Assembly: GCA_039881145.1 (NCBI GenBank)
Contig: JAYKKI010000006.1
Location: forward strand, 17,708,501 to 17,772,500
Direction: 5' to 3'
Length of the DNA: 64,000 bases
Source of the DNA: Druceiella hillmani
Lineage: Eukaryota; Arthropoda; Insecta; Lepidoptera; Hepialidae
The notes under the pieces are model-generated. The model ran no database searches. It saw nothing but the letters and a program-made list of their open reading frames with translations, and was not told the DNA's origin. Positions 13,550-26,019 of this stretch are shown here, piece by piece. The stretch's first letter is position 1. Each line of letters starts with the position of its first letter. A program made the position numbers and the translations under genes.

Positions 13550-15400
13550 TAATTTGCACAAAAAAGTAAGTCCCAATCCTACTAATATTATATAATATAT
13601 TTCTTTTTGCGGATCGAATAAACCAGTTTTACAAATAATAAAAGAAATATGACCAGAGAAATACTTTGTGGTAAATGGTTCTCTGTAAAGACTTCAATTC
13701 ATAAAAGTTGGGATGTCCACTTCGGATACCGTCAACTTCGCTTCTAGCGATCAATTATAATCACGAGTTACTTTTTCAGTTTTGCTTTGGAACGTATCAT
13801 TCTTTTAAAAAGAGTTTGCATACACCAGGTTGCTTTGAAATATTACGCGTTTCAGCTTTACATATCTTTCCGTACATCTCCGTCCACCTCCATGAATTAA
13901 GGAACAAGCAGTTAAATTAAATTTCATATTATGTCATATTACATATCATTTATATTTCCATTTTAATTCTTATTCGTTTTTGATAAATACATAAAGGTAA
14001 TTAAATAGATTATAAAATAAGGAAAGATGATAATTTTTAAAATATTGGAGAAAGACAAAATGGGCGTCACGCTGTGACTAAGTAAGCTGAATATAAGGTT
14101 TAATATAATTTTTTTATTTACATGTCATAAAAATATTTGACTCTGGTGAACACACGCATTGACCCTCAATAGATGTCTGTACTGCAGGTGACTTTTGCGT
14201 CAAACTTTTCTGCAAAACAGCTCTCTGAAAAAATATAAAAACTGTTTTTTTTTAATTAAGCCCTCGCTTTTCCATTTTATCCCATTTCGGTGATCCGTTT
14301 CTTACTAAAATCGTAAAAAAACGTATATTTGAACTCTATTTTATATTTTTGTTGCCTGCATTTCGTTGCTTAATATTTTAATAAGTAACGTATTTAAATA
14401 AATAATCCTGTATACTATCCGCATTTTTCCAAACTATCAGCGATAATTCAATGGCAATATTTGAACTGGACTCGATACTTGTTTGGTTTAATCTGAAAAT
14501 GACTGCATTACCAAAATTTGTTTTTTATTTTGAAACGTCTTTTTATTTCATGGCGGAAAAGATTAACATTAAAAAAAATGGCAAGTACGTATTTGAATAC
14601 ATTAAAATTGGGGTCCTGTGATTGCCTAAATCTCCTTGAAGCAACATGATTGAAATGATTTCATTTGAAAGTTCTAATCAAATGACGATATCTCTACACT
14701 TACCTTACTCATTGCTCTGCATTTACATAGACGTAAATAACAAAGATATAAAACGTAAGTATAATAAACAATTAGCGGAGAAGGCAAATTATCACCAGTC
14801 AATAATCACGTTCCCGCCTCGTGCCGTCTCGGAATAGCCGGTGTTGTGACTATGCGAAACTTGTGACTTATTGCAAATCGTTCGTATCGCACACGCGTAC
14901 TTTAGTGTGCATTAAACGGCGAAGAGAACTCTACATGCCTATCTGTACAAATACACACACACACACACAAACACAAGTAATACAGTTTATTAACGGACAT
15001 TGAAGAATAACCATGTATATATATCCGAGTACATATCCATACAAAACAGAGCTGTTCAATGATAATTGAATCTTACGTTCAATGATTGTTTATAATTCAG
15101 CCAGTCGTTGAAATTTGTTATCTGTTTCATCGTATATTCCAACATCTGCTTATTCATTCAATTATTAATTGAAATCACTTCTCAAGACCTTATAAGCTTT
15201 GTCACTTTGCATATGATATTGGTTAATGGATACAACAATTAATATTCCTCTCAAAAATATAGAACTAGTATAACTTTGAACAATTTTTTGAGTGCTTATT
15301 GTTGAGAAATAATTTACATATCAATAAATAAAAAAAAGTTATGTTGCCAATAATTTCTCAATAATATTTTCATTCAAATGTTTCATTATAAAACTATCTA
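13550..15400. other. AT-rich intergenic DNA with short repeat tail
   Basis: At about 13,577-13,592 the motif atcctactaatattata matches the tail seen on many lepidopteran interspersed repeats and probably closes the composite element to its left. A short CA run is at about 14,953-14,978. No gene could be supported. Confidence 0.45.
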
Positions 15401-16834
15401 CATAAAACAAATCAGAAAAACACTGAATTATCGATATAATCGTTTTTTTTTCTTTCTGAGAAATAATACTCGTTACCCTCGGTATTCGAAATCAAATAAG
15501 GGGTTAGCCGCGCCGCGTCGTATTGCTTTGATATATAGCACAGTGCCCAGCGTGTGTGTCCTGCAGGATGCTTCACTCTTGTATTAACGCTGAAATAGCG
15601 TGTCTGAGGAATACGAGGAAACACGATAAAAAGTATTGATTATATATCGTAGTATTAAATTGTATTCAAGATCTCATAGGAATTTGATATAATTTTTTTG
15701 CAACCCACCGAATATTTAAATTAATGGCTTTATAGCAACTGGTCCACCTTATGGAATCGACAAATAGATACAATTTCATTCGCTGTCTATTCATAGTGCA
15801 GAGACGTGTTTAAATTATAACATTACTTTGGTAATTATAACAAATCATTTATACGATAATAATTATTTACCGTTAATTGACTATTCTCGACAGTTTAATT
15901 ATGTATTCTGTGCTTCAGTCGAACAGAACTGCACGGCTCAATCTCGTAACATGAAAACGTTTATAAAAAATAATTTATTATAGTTGCACTTTTTTACTCA
16001 TTTTGTCTGCAATATTGAAGATATTGTAAACAGCATGAAAATTTGTGTCATGAAAATACATCACTTTAGCGTGGCTAAACATTTTAACTCGTAATTGTAC
16101 CCGGCACAAATCGACCATATCCATTGAAATCATTTATTTCCCACATACTTTGTATAAAAATAATACATACCGTATTTCAATCTAAATACTATAAGTTACA
16201 CGATAGTGAAGATTTCGTATCAATTAGACAAGCTTTTTTTTATGTTAAACCCTTAAAATTATAAACAATTAAAACTTTTCTCTCTACAAAATTTACATAA
16301 GTACTTTTCTTCTACACATTTCAGCAGAAATCTTGAAGGAAGGAAGCCGCTCATTCAACGAGTATTGGTGGTAATAATCTCAATGTAATATTCTTTGTTC
16401 CGAATTTTACAAAATATACATATTAATATGTATATTTAAAAAAAAATGTTTTCAATAACCTGGAATTGACGCCGTAAAGCAAGGACGAAAATAAACAATC
16501 TAAACACCTTACTATAACAAGACTGTAAATGAATGTAGGAATGGAGCCGAATGTGGCACTGTGTACTGTACTCAAACTTTATCTCTAACAAATTATTATC
16601 TATAACTTGTTGACACTATTAAAAAAAGGTAACAGAAATTTTATCACAATGTTCAAATAAGTTTGTAAAATGATAATCGCAATTATTAACCAAATTAAAA
16701 ATCAATAAGTACTGGGTTGTTCATGAATAGATATTTTCGTTTTTTTTTAAATAACTGATGCTTAAACTGGCTGTCTCGTGGATAAAAATGTGAATATTTT
16801 TGCAATCAAAATTTTGTAAAATTATCATTTATAG

Positions 16835-16839
<5 letters not shown>

Positions 16840-16884
<45 letters not shown>
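16840..16884. repeat. (AT)n microsatellite
   Basis: Pure AT repeat inside duplication unit A and absent from the matching place in unit B (near 22.1 kb), so it expanded after the duplication or was lost in B. Confidence 0.95.
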
Positions 16885-16891
<7 letters not shown>

Positions 16892-18074
16892 AAATTATTC
16901 GATTTCCTGATTAATATATAATTCCCTTAAAATATTAAACTTATCTTTGTATTTTTTTTAATTTTTTGAATTTTGTAAATTTGTTAGCTTACAAAGCGAA
17001 GCTATATACGTCCGATGTAAAAATTTGCCCAGTATGGAATTTCCAATCTGGAAATAATTATTATACGATGTAAATTTTCGCGAATATTAAATAATTGAAA
17101 AGTAGTTAAAACAATTATTTTTGCACACACCTACAGTTTTTGTACAATTATGTACATCACGCACTCCGTTCGACAATCTATCTGTCGGCCTCAAAATTTC
17201 TACAATTTTAGATTTATCTGCATGCAATTTTGAAGTTAATCGCGTCAGAAAAAGATTTCAATTACTATACAGTAAAATAATTAAAAGGAAATTTGTTTGT
17301 CCTCCAAATGTCAATAGACAGTTATTTCGAAAACATATTTTAGCTTTTAAAGTATTTTTACGTTAAGAGGCCTGCTTTGCAAAATATTAGACCCCACAGT
17401 TAAGGATTCCGTTCTTACTTTTTCAAAAGTTAGTGATTCGCTTTCCTTTGCCTGATTAATTTTCTTTAGTCCACTGATTAGTGTTATACTTTAAATTAGA
17501 ATATCAAGAGTAAAGCAATCACGCAATCAAAGTATAATTTTGATCTGTTGATGAATAGAACAAAAAAATGTCAAGAGTTCAAAAGCCACCATTTTCTTCC
17601 GTAGTACACAATTATTCATATCTACTGCACGTGCATTATCATTATTTCCTATTAAAATTAAAGGTATTTCTTTAAAAAAACGTGCTAGATACGTACTGAA
17701 TTTAGCATTTCAAACTTATAAATAAATTTCTAGTTTATTCAAAAATCTTTAGTTTTATAATTTGTCAGTCTTGTAATTATAATTGGTAAGTAATTTTAAT
17801 TTCTTTAAAAGATTGAATTTATCAATAAAATACGAGTTCGCACTTTTTCAGCATCAGCAATTAAATATTTGGCAACCCTATCAAACAATCACTCTACACC
17901 TGATAAATATTAGAGTGTCATGCGCTCGTATAGTGAAATACATATTGCGATGACTTGCACATGAAATCCTACTGTCATCCTTATGCATGAATCCTACTGT
18001 CAAAATTACCAATTTTTTTATTATTCGAGTTTGCTCGCTGTTTGACTATTTAAATCTAGGATTATCACTTCCTT

Positions 18075-19679
18075 ATTACTTGGTAGTTTCAGAGATTAAA
18101 TGGCTGAGATTATTGAGAAACAAAAAAGTATTCTGGGTATGAAAGCAAACCTGGAAAACTTTAAAGAACATTTCGATTCGATACTTGTCGAAACCTAATG
18201 GTTAAATAAATATTTTAAAACTTATTAACTGACTGGAACGCTTTATAACAAATAATGTCATATGTAATTTAATTGCAGGACTTGAAAGTTTTCTTAGATA
18301 AATCTAGATAAGGTGTCGTTTACATGAGTCTGGGATCAAATGTTAAGTCGAAGGATCTTTCATTTGAAAATTGAACATATTCATTGAAGTTGTCAGGAAA
18401 TTACTGTACAGTGTCTTGTGGAAATCTGAAAACGAAACTTAAACCCAACCAGACCTCTGATGTATTCCTATCCAAATAGCCTCAGAATTATGTACTTGGT
18501 AATTTTGAAAAATATTTTTTATTGGTTTTATTATTATAATTATTTGTTTTAAAAAAATAATGCCTCTTACTAATCTTCAAAGTTCTCCATTTGATAATGA
18601 GTGAATATATAATTTAATAAATTCACAGAAACTCTAGATAAATTTCTATTAAGCGAAAGTGAATTTTATATTTAAATTGTTTAGTTTGAAAACGTTTAAT
18701 CGTCGATTATATTTTAGATCATCCAAATATCAAGGTCTTTATTACACAAGATGACCAACAGTCTATGGAAGAAGCCATAAAAAGTAATGTTCTTTTAAGA
18801 AAAATTCAATTTTTGGATGACATGAATTTCCCAATTCATTATAAAAAAAATTGTGTGTGTCAGCTTCGACCTGCGACTGAAGTTTACTCCTTAAGTACGA
18901 TTGTCTTGGGATATATAAAATAGGTAACACTGTATATAAATATAAATATCAATATCGCTAAAGGTAAATGGAAAAGTCTTTAACAAAAAAATGCTGACAA
19001 AATACATATTTTCAAGTAAAACATAAAGGAACAAGATCAAGTTTTTTTATCGCTCTAAATTGCTAATGTTATTCCTCATAAAACTTCATACGCTATATAT
19101 GAAAATCGATTCTTAAGGACTAAACTTCAGAAAGAAAATACGAGTTGAACATAAAAATTAAATTAGCACGTCCTTTTGTATTAACAAAGAATGGCAGTAC
19201 GACTGATTTATTAGCATTAATTTTCAAAGGGTATTATAATTATAAGAGATGGTAATACAGGAAAGCAAATATTAATAACACGAGGATAAATTAACACTTC
19301 CTTTTCTATATGACATTGCTTTCATTCTTCTCTTCGAGTCCTATTGATATGATCATTTTCTTTAAAAAGCTAATCTAAAATAAATTATAAAAAATTAGCA
19401 TAAAATGTATTATTTCACGTAGATACCGCTCCACCATCAAGTGACTATCCACCCTGCTATAGGATCAACCTGAGAAAAGGCTAGAGCGCGCCGTCTGGTG
19501 GGCAGAGTACGTGATACGACACGGCGGGGTAGAACACCTGCGGGCGCCTACTGTGCCAGTATCTTATGCTAGATATTGCAGCATTCGTAATGCTCAAGAT
19601 CTTTGCAATATTCTAACAACATACTTTTTCTTCAGATATTGTTTAATGTTCTATTTTAAACCAACCAAATTAAAGTAAC
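18075..19679 (+). pseudogene. UDP-glycosyltransferase pseudogene (copy A)
   Basis: This is a broken paralogue of the intact gene at 23.3 kb. Only a piece of exon 1 remains, about 18,075-18,191 (matching residues near 104-141, including an FDSILVE-like stretch); the start, signal peptide and catalytic His region are deleted, as is the 3' part of exon 1. Exon 2 (18,279-18,498) keeps the acceptor and the SLGSNVKSKDLS block, but has CAA to TAA at 18,309 and a lost A that shifts the frame in the next block. Exon 3 starts at 18,718; its conserved GG pair is replaced by two acidic codons, and it dissolves after about 18,845. Exon 4 (19,423-19,679) has an 8-bp deletion before YQYLMLDI. The AATAAA seen in the intact gene is not kept. 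It cannot make an enzyme. Confidence 0.92.
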
Positions 19680-22600
19680 TTTAATACTATGTCGTAAACG
19701 ATTCATCAAACTAGTTTCAATATTTAGTATATAGTTATGTTATACAATTGATAATGGATTAAAACATTGTTAACATATTGTGCTTAAGTGGCTTTTTTAA
19801 TCTTTATTTATACATTATGATTTCCCTCTTAATAACATCTGCAAGGTATTTCTATTTCCCCTTTTTTAATATACATAACAACACTGATAGTTTTTATATT
19901 TTGCTTCTCAGAGTTTGAAACCAATATATGATCTCATTCTATTTTTAATTTTTTTTAATTATATTAACCCAAAAATATAATCTATCATAGACATTTTGTA
20001 ACCCTAGTGTCGCACCAGAAAGCCAATACTTCTTGAAATTAAATTAACTCGATTTTCAGTTGCGACATTATTTTACCTGAATGTAAATGTAAAATATATA
20101 AGAGAAGTATAAAATATTACAAGCAGTCTGTAAGTAGCTTTTGTTACATTTATGGAATATACTAAACAATAAAATAACATTACTGAAGCGGTGAAATGTA
20201 CTTGTTTTATTATATCGATATACGATCCCTGTACCTTAATCTTCTACTGGAGATGAAGCAACACCATACTTGTTTAACTTTTCCGCATATCCTGTGAAGT
20301 AAATTTAAAGTAATGGTAATTTTAAAAAGACAAATATTTCAGTTAGCATCCCTACAATATGAATAAAATCAAAGACTGAAGTGGCCAAATGTTCTTCTGT
20401 TCTTTTCATTACAAGACTTATAAGGTAAACCAAATAATCTGTTACATATCCAAACGCAACATCTGCAGTTAGACGTGTTTGTCATAGCTCATTCCTTGAA
20501 CTAACGCAGATTAATATTGCTTCACTAAAGGAATCAAATCTGTATGCCTTCTGAAAGCAATAGTGTTCACCGAAATATGAAAATTTACCGGAAAAAAACA
20601 AACTTCATGATATTGGGCAAAGTAAATTTAATCCTAGAAGTTATCCTAATTTATCAAAGCAATAAGTAGATTTTTTCAATTTGCAAATAGGTGAAAGGAA
20701 TTTATTTCATAAAATATTAAAGTTTCTATAAAAACTAGAAATAAAACATAATCGTAAATTTTAAAAACTTTTCTCATCTTTAAAGAGTTTGGCGGAAAAT
20801 CATCTCTTCAAAGAGCTGTTGTATTTAAAGAGCTTGGCGGAAAATCATCCAATTCTATAAAAAAAACATTTTACAGTTGCAGTTGAAATATTAATAAAAA
20901 AGCCTTGATTTTTTAAATTGGAAAAACAGTGAATTATCGGTATAATTGATTCTGACTCAACAATCGAAGCCGAATAAGAGGTTCGCCGCACTGCGTTGTA
21001 TTGCGTTGATGGTGAAGCATAGTGCCTGACGTGCGTGTACCACAGGATGCTTAACCTTTGTATTAACGCTAAAATAGCGTATCAGAGGATCGAGATGAAA
21101 CACGATAAAAAGTATTAATTATCGTAATCTTAAACTGTATTCACGATCCCACAAGAATTAGTTTGCCCAAAAACGTTTTTTGCAACCCGCCGCATGGATA
21201 CAATTTCATTCGCTATATATTTATAGTGCAGATAAGTGTTTATATAATAATATCACTTTGATAATGATAAAAAGTCACTTGTATATACGATAATAATTAT
21301 TTACGGTTAATTGACTAATGATATTTTTAACAGTTTGGTTATTTCATCTGTGTTTGATCTTGTAACATGAAAATATTTATGAAAAATAGTTTGTTCTAAT
21401 TTCGTTTTTTTACTACTTTTCGTGTTATTTATAATATTGGAGATATTGTAAACAATATAGAAAAGTATGCCATAAAATATACATCACTATAATGTACCTA
21501 TAACATTTGAAAAGTTTAACTCGTAAATGTAACCTACATTCATATATACACTAAAAACTATACGACAGCGAAGATTTTGTTTCAATTAGACAAGTATTTT
21601 TAGGTTAAACCCTAAAAACAAATAAACAAGCAAAACTTTTCTCTTTATAAATTTGTATTAGTACTTTTCTATACACTTCAGCAAAAATCTTGTTGGAAGG
21701 AAGCCGCTCGTTCAAGAAGTATTGGGGATAATAAACTCAAAGTAATCGTATTCTTTGTTCCGGATGAATACGTGGAATTGAGCCACACGTGGCACTGTAC
21801 TGTACCTGTACTGTACTTGTACTGTACCCTGATGTTATCTCTATCCAATTTTATCTATAACTGTTAGGGTTGTCATTATTAAAAAAAGATAACAGAAGTT
21901 TTATTACAATATTCAAACGAGTTTGTAAAACAAAATAATAATGATAATCGCAATTATTAACCAAATTAAAAATCAAATAACGACTTACAAAAAAGTACTG
22001 GGTTGTTCTTGAATACAGATTTACGTTTCCTTAAATAACTAATGCTTAATTAAGTTATCTCGTGGATAAAAATATCATTATTTTTTCAATCGAAATTTTG
22101 TAAAATTATGAATTATAGTTGGTGGAATTTATTCGATTTCCAGATTAATATATAAATGCTTTAAAATATTAAACGTATCTTTGTATTTTTTCTGTTTTTT
22201 GAATATCTAAAGTTGTTTGTCAACAAAGGGAAGCTAGATGATATATCCAATGTGGAAATTTAGGTATTAAGTATGGAATGTAGAATGGGGAAGTAAGGAT
22301 TATACGATATAAATTTTCGCGAATATGAAAAGTTGAAAAGTAGTTTAAAGAAATATTTTTGCAAAGTAATATAAGAATGCACACCGTCCGACTATTCAAC
22401 TCCCTGCCTGACAATTTCTACAATTTTAGATTTATCTGCATAACATATTTAAGGTACATGCTTTAGACGAATATATAAATTAGTATACATAAGAAAGTAA
22501 AGTTACTGAAACGAGTTTGTTTGTCCGCTAAACGTCAATAAACAATTATTTCGGAAAAATATTTTAGTTTTTCAAATATTTTTACGTTAAGAGGCCTACT

Positions 22601-23212
22601 TTGTAAAATATTAGACTCCACAGTTAAGGATTTCGTTTTTACTTTTTCAAAGGTTTGCATGATCAATTTTCTTTAGTCCACTGATTAGTATTGTACTTTA
22701 AATTAGAATATCAAGAATAAAGCAACCACGTAATCAAAGTATAATTTTAAGCTGTTGTTAAATGGAACAAACAATTTTAAGAGTACAGAAGCCCCCATTT
22801 CCTTCTGTAGTTCACAATTATTCATTAGTCGTTTCGACATATTTGCCGCACATACATTTATATTATTTCCCGTTAAAATTAAAGATATTTCTGAAAAAAA
22901 AGCGATACTTATTTAATTCAGCATTTCAAACTCATAGATGAATTTTTGGTTTCTTTAAAATCGTAATTTTTACAATTTATATGTCTTTTATCTGACCGAA
23001 TTTATCAATAAAATATTTATCCACACTCTTTTAGCATCCGCATTAAATATTGGACAACCCTACGGAAAAAGTGTTCTACACTTGACAAATATCGGAGTAT
23101 CATGCTCTCGGCTAGTGAAATATATATAGTGATGACTTGCGTATGAAACGCCGCTGTCATCCTAAGTCCACATCAAATTTATTTTTTTATCGTTCGATTT
23201 CCTTTGCTTGCT

Positions 23213-23223
23213 TATATATTTAA
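23213..23223 (+). promoter_or_regulatory. TATA-like box of the intact UGT gene
   Basis: The tract tatatatttaa lies 77-87 bases before the start codon. A start of transcription some 30 bases downstream would fall near the ttcatcat at about 23,243-23,250, giving a 5' UTR of about 50 bases. A second arthropod-like initiator, tcagt, is at 23,264-23,268. This is inferred from position and motif only. Confidence 0.4.
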
Positions 23224-23299
23224 ATGATAGCTCGCTTCCCTATTCATCATATCCGTTTATTTTTCAGTGGAAAAAGGACGTGCCCTTTCACTTATAAAT

Positions 23300-25941
23300 A
23301 TGAAACTACCAATTATACAGTTAGCTTCAGTGATTGTGTGTTTGGTGTATCAAGGCAATGCGGCTAGAATACTTGGATTGTTCTCGTGTCCGTCGGTAAG
23401 TCACCAAGTGGTTTACAGAGCTGTGACAGAGGCGTTGGCCAAACGCGGTCACGAGATCGTAGTGCTGACCCCAGATCCCATGTATTATACTGACAAGCAG
23501 TTTAAAAATATAACTGAAATTGATGTACATGATATATCCTACGAGATATGGAATAGACGATTTGATTTCGCAACTCTACGTCAGGAATACAGCAGACCAA
23601 TTAGTTTACTTGGTACTTTTAGAACTTCAATGGCTGAGATTATTGACAAACAAATGAGCGTGCCGGCAATGAAAGCAATCCTTGAAAACTCTAAAGAACA
23701 TTTCGATTTGATACTTGTCGAAAGCTTGTTCACAATACACTTTCCTGCTGGATGGCGCTTTAAAGCACCTATTATTGGAATAAGTTCCCTGTCAGGTATT
23801 TTTTCAAATTTCGATGCCGTTGGAAGTCCATCTCATCCTGTTCTATATGCCGATATATTTACCACTCACGTAGGAGAGCTTAACTTCTGGCAACGCTTAG
23901 AAAATGTATACACTTACTTACACCATAGGTACGTCGATTGGGCGTACTCAGATTTGTACAATAAAGTCTCTAAAAAATATTATGGTGCAAAGGCTCCGAC
24001 GGTAAAAGTAGCGGAACAACAGATGTCAATGTTATTTCTGAACGTGCATCCGCTTCTGAACGGAATCAGGCCCGTCGTGCCAGCAATCGTCTATCTCGGT
24101 GGCAGCCACCTGAAACCGAAGAAACCTTTGCCAATGGTAATGAATAAATTCCATTAAAGGTTAAATAAACATTTTAAAATTTATTAACTGGAACGCCTTA
24201 TAGCAAATAATGTCATATGTAATTTAATTGCAGGACTTGAAACTTTTCTTAGATAAATCTAGACAAGGTGTCGTTTACATGAGTCTGGGATCAAATGTTA
24301 AGTCGAAAGATCTTTCAATTGAAAAATTAAACATATTTGTTGAAGTCTTCAGAGAGTTACCGTACAACGTCTTGTGGAAATTCGAAAACGAAACTTTAGC
24401 CAACCAGCCTTCTAACGTATTTATATCAAAATGGCTGCCTCAGAATGATATACTGGGTAATTTTGACAAATATTTTTTATTAGTTTTATTAACATATTTA
24501 TTATTATTATTATTGGTTTTATTATTATAATTATTTGTTTTTAAAAATAATGGCTCTTATTAATCTTAAGAATTTTCTATTTAATTAAGAATGAGAACAT
24601 AATTCAATAAATTTGCACAAACTCTGGACAAATTTCTATTAAGCAAATGTGAATTCGTACATTTAAATTATTCAGCTTGAAAACGTTTAATTGTCGATTG
24701 TATTCAAGATCATCCCAATATCAAGGTGTTCATAACCCAAGGCGGCCAGCAGTCTATGGAGGAAGCCATACAAAGTAATGTACCTTTAATAGGAATACCA
24801 TTTTTGGGTGACCAGGACTTAAATGTTAAGAAAATTGTTCACTTGGGCATTGGAAAAGGCTTGAATATTGCTACAATTGATAAATTCACTTTGAAGGAAG
24901 CAATATTGGATGTTGTTGAAAATAGTAGGTGAGTGATGGTTTCGTTGATTACTTATATATTATAAAAAATATTTTTGTATCCTTGCAAGTGAACAATAGT
25001 TCTCTTTTACCAGTTATTGGAATCAGGTTCTCTGACTAAAATAAAAACGGGGCGTAAAGAAAAATCTAGAAAGAGTGTTAGCGATTTTATCACCAAAGTG
25101 AATTAGGAGTCTTAGAAAATATGTACGCCTGTAATATGTCAAAGTGGTAACGAAATAACAGAATTTAAAAAAAAACTATTTTTTTATAAATTCTGGAGTT
25201 TCAATCTATAAAAACAAGCACTTTACTACTATTTGCATAAGAAATCACGAAAATAATCAAACTATTTTCATATATTGAATATATTTGGCGTTAATTTTAT
25301 AAAAATTCATTATTCACAACTAAATGAAACTACGGGATGTAGTATTATTTCTAATTTATTTAAATTCTTTACCACTACCTAGGTTTCGTTGTATGACAAC
25401 GCCTTTAGGTGGGTAATTAGCAAAGATTGAATCTTTCATATTCCTCCCTTTTGAATTAACAAAGAATGACGGTAAACTGATTTATTAGCATTAATTTCAA
25501 AAGTATAGTATAATTTTAAGAACTAATAATATAGAAAGCTAATATTAATGACACGAGGATAAATTAACACTTCCTTTTCTATATGACATTGCTTTCATTC
25601 TTCTCTTCGAGTCCTATTGACGTGATCATCTTATTTAAAAAGCTAATCTAAAATATCTCTTCTTACGCAGATATCGCTCCACCATCAAGCAACTATCCAC
25701 TCTGCTACAGGACCAACCCGAGCAAGGGCTGGAGCGCGCCGTCTGGTGGGCAGAGTACGTGATACGTCACGGCGGGGCAGAACACCTGCGGGCGCCTACT
25801 GTGCCGCTATACCAGTATCTTATGCTAGATATTGCAGCATTCATAATGATCACGATCTTTGCAATACTTCTAACAACATACTTTTTCTTCAGATATTGTA
25901 TAATGTTGTATTTTAAACCAAGCAAATTAAAGCAATTTTAA
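23300..25941 (+). CDS. UDP-glycosyltransferase, UGT33-like, four exons, intact
   Basis: The product should transfer a sugar from a UDP-sugar (UDP-glucose in most insects) to small lipophilic acceptors at the ER lumen face. Exons are 23,300-24,136, 24,234-24,456, 24,709-24,928 and 25,671-25,941, all with GT/AG borders and phases 0, 1, 2. They total 1551 bp, 516 residues, normal for insect UGTs. I chose the ATG at 23,300 because it starts a clean signal peptide (about 1-22, ending GNAA) before RILGLFSCPSVSHQ. His35 and Asp136 (FDLILVE) fit the catalytic pair. The UGT signature runs from WLPQNDIL to GDQ at 388-389, with Gln364 in FITQGGQQS where many vertebrate UGTs have His; Gln is common in insects. 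A membrane helix spans about 478-502. The short tail ends KLKQF, a KxKxx ER-retrieval form. Intron 3 (742 bp) holds a MITE. The exact UGT family number is not proven. Confidence 0.95.
25274..25430 (+). mobile_element. MITE-like element, copy 2, in UGT intron 3
   Basis: Shares ttggcgttaatttt, attcacaactaaatgaaact, cctaggtttcgttgtatgac and aattagcaaagat with the copies at 10.62 and 42.00 kb. The paralogous intron of unit A lacks it, so it probably inserted after the duplication. It lies well clear of the splice sites. Confidence 0.75.
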
Positions 25942-26013
25942 TACTGTGTCGTAAGTGATTCATCAAACTAATTTTACTATTTAGTATATAGTTATGTGAT
26001 ACAACTGAATTAT

Positions 26014-26019
26014 AATAAA
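26014..26019 (+). terminator. Poly(A) signal of the intact UGT gene
   Basis: AATAAA lies 73 bases after the stop codon. The matching place in pseudogene copy A does not contain it. This predicts a short 3' UTR of about 90-100 bases. Confidence 0.6.

Larger units (their letters stand above)
15408..20925. repeat. Tandem duplication unit A (degenerate UGT copy)
   Basis: This block aligns in order with 20,926-26,990. Anchor pairs include cacgataaaaagtatt at 15.62 and 21.10 kb, ggaaggaagccgctc near 16.34 and 21.70 kb, ttaagaggcctrctttg at 17.36 and 22.59 kb, the UGT exons, and ttatttcataaaa near 20.70 and 26.88 kb. Its right end abuts the left end of unit B, so the two are a head-to-tail duplication. 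A-specific changes include a (TA)n tract at 16,840-16,884, loss of most UGT exon 1, and a tandem 45-bp repeat near 20.78-20.85 kb (agcttggcggaaaatcatc, twice). Confidence 0.85.

Noticed and set aside
18838..19422. Continuation of exon 3 in UGT pseudogene A
   Set aside because: Similarity to exon 3 of the intact gene fades after about 18,845. The next firm match is in the intron near 19.19 kb and then exon 4 at 19,423.
23267..23299. Longer N-terminus for the UGT starting at GTG 23,267
   Set aside because: Animal genes start at ATG. The ATG at 23,300 directly begins a normal signal peptide, and the 11 extra codons have no counterpart in the paralogue at 35,735, which starts at the same point.
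23327..23530. Minus-strand open frame inside UGT exon 1
   Set aside because: It is the shadow of the real exon on the other strand.
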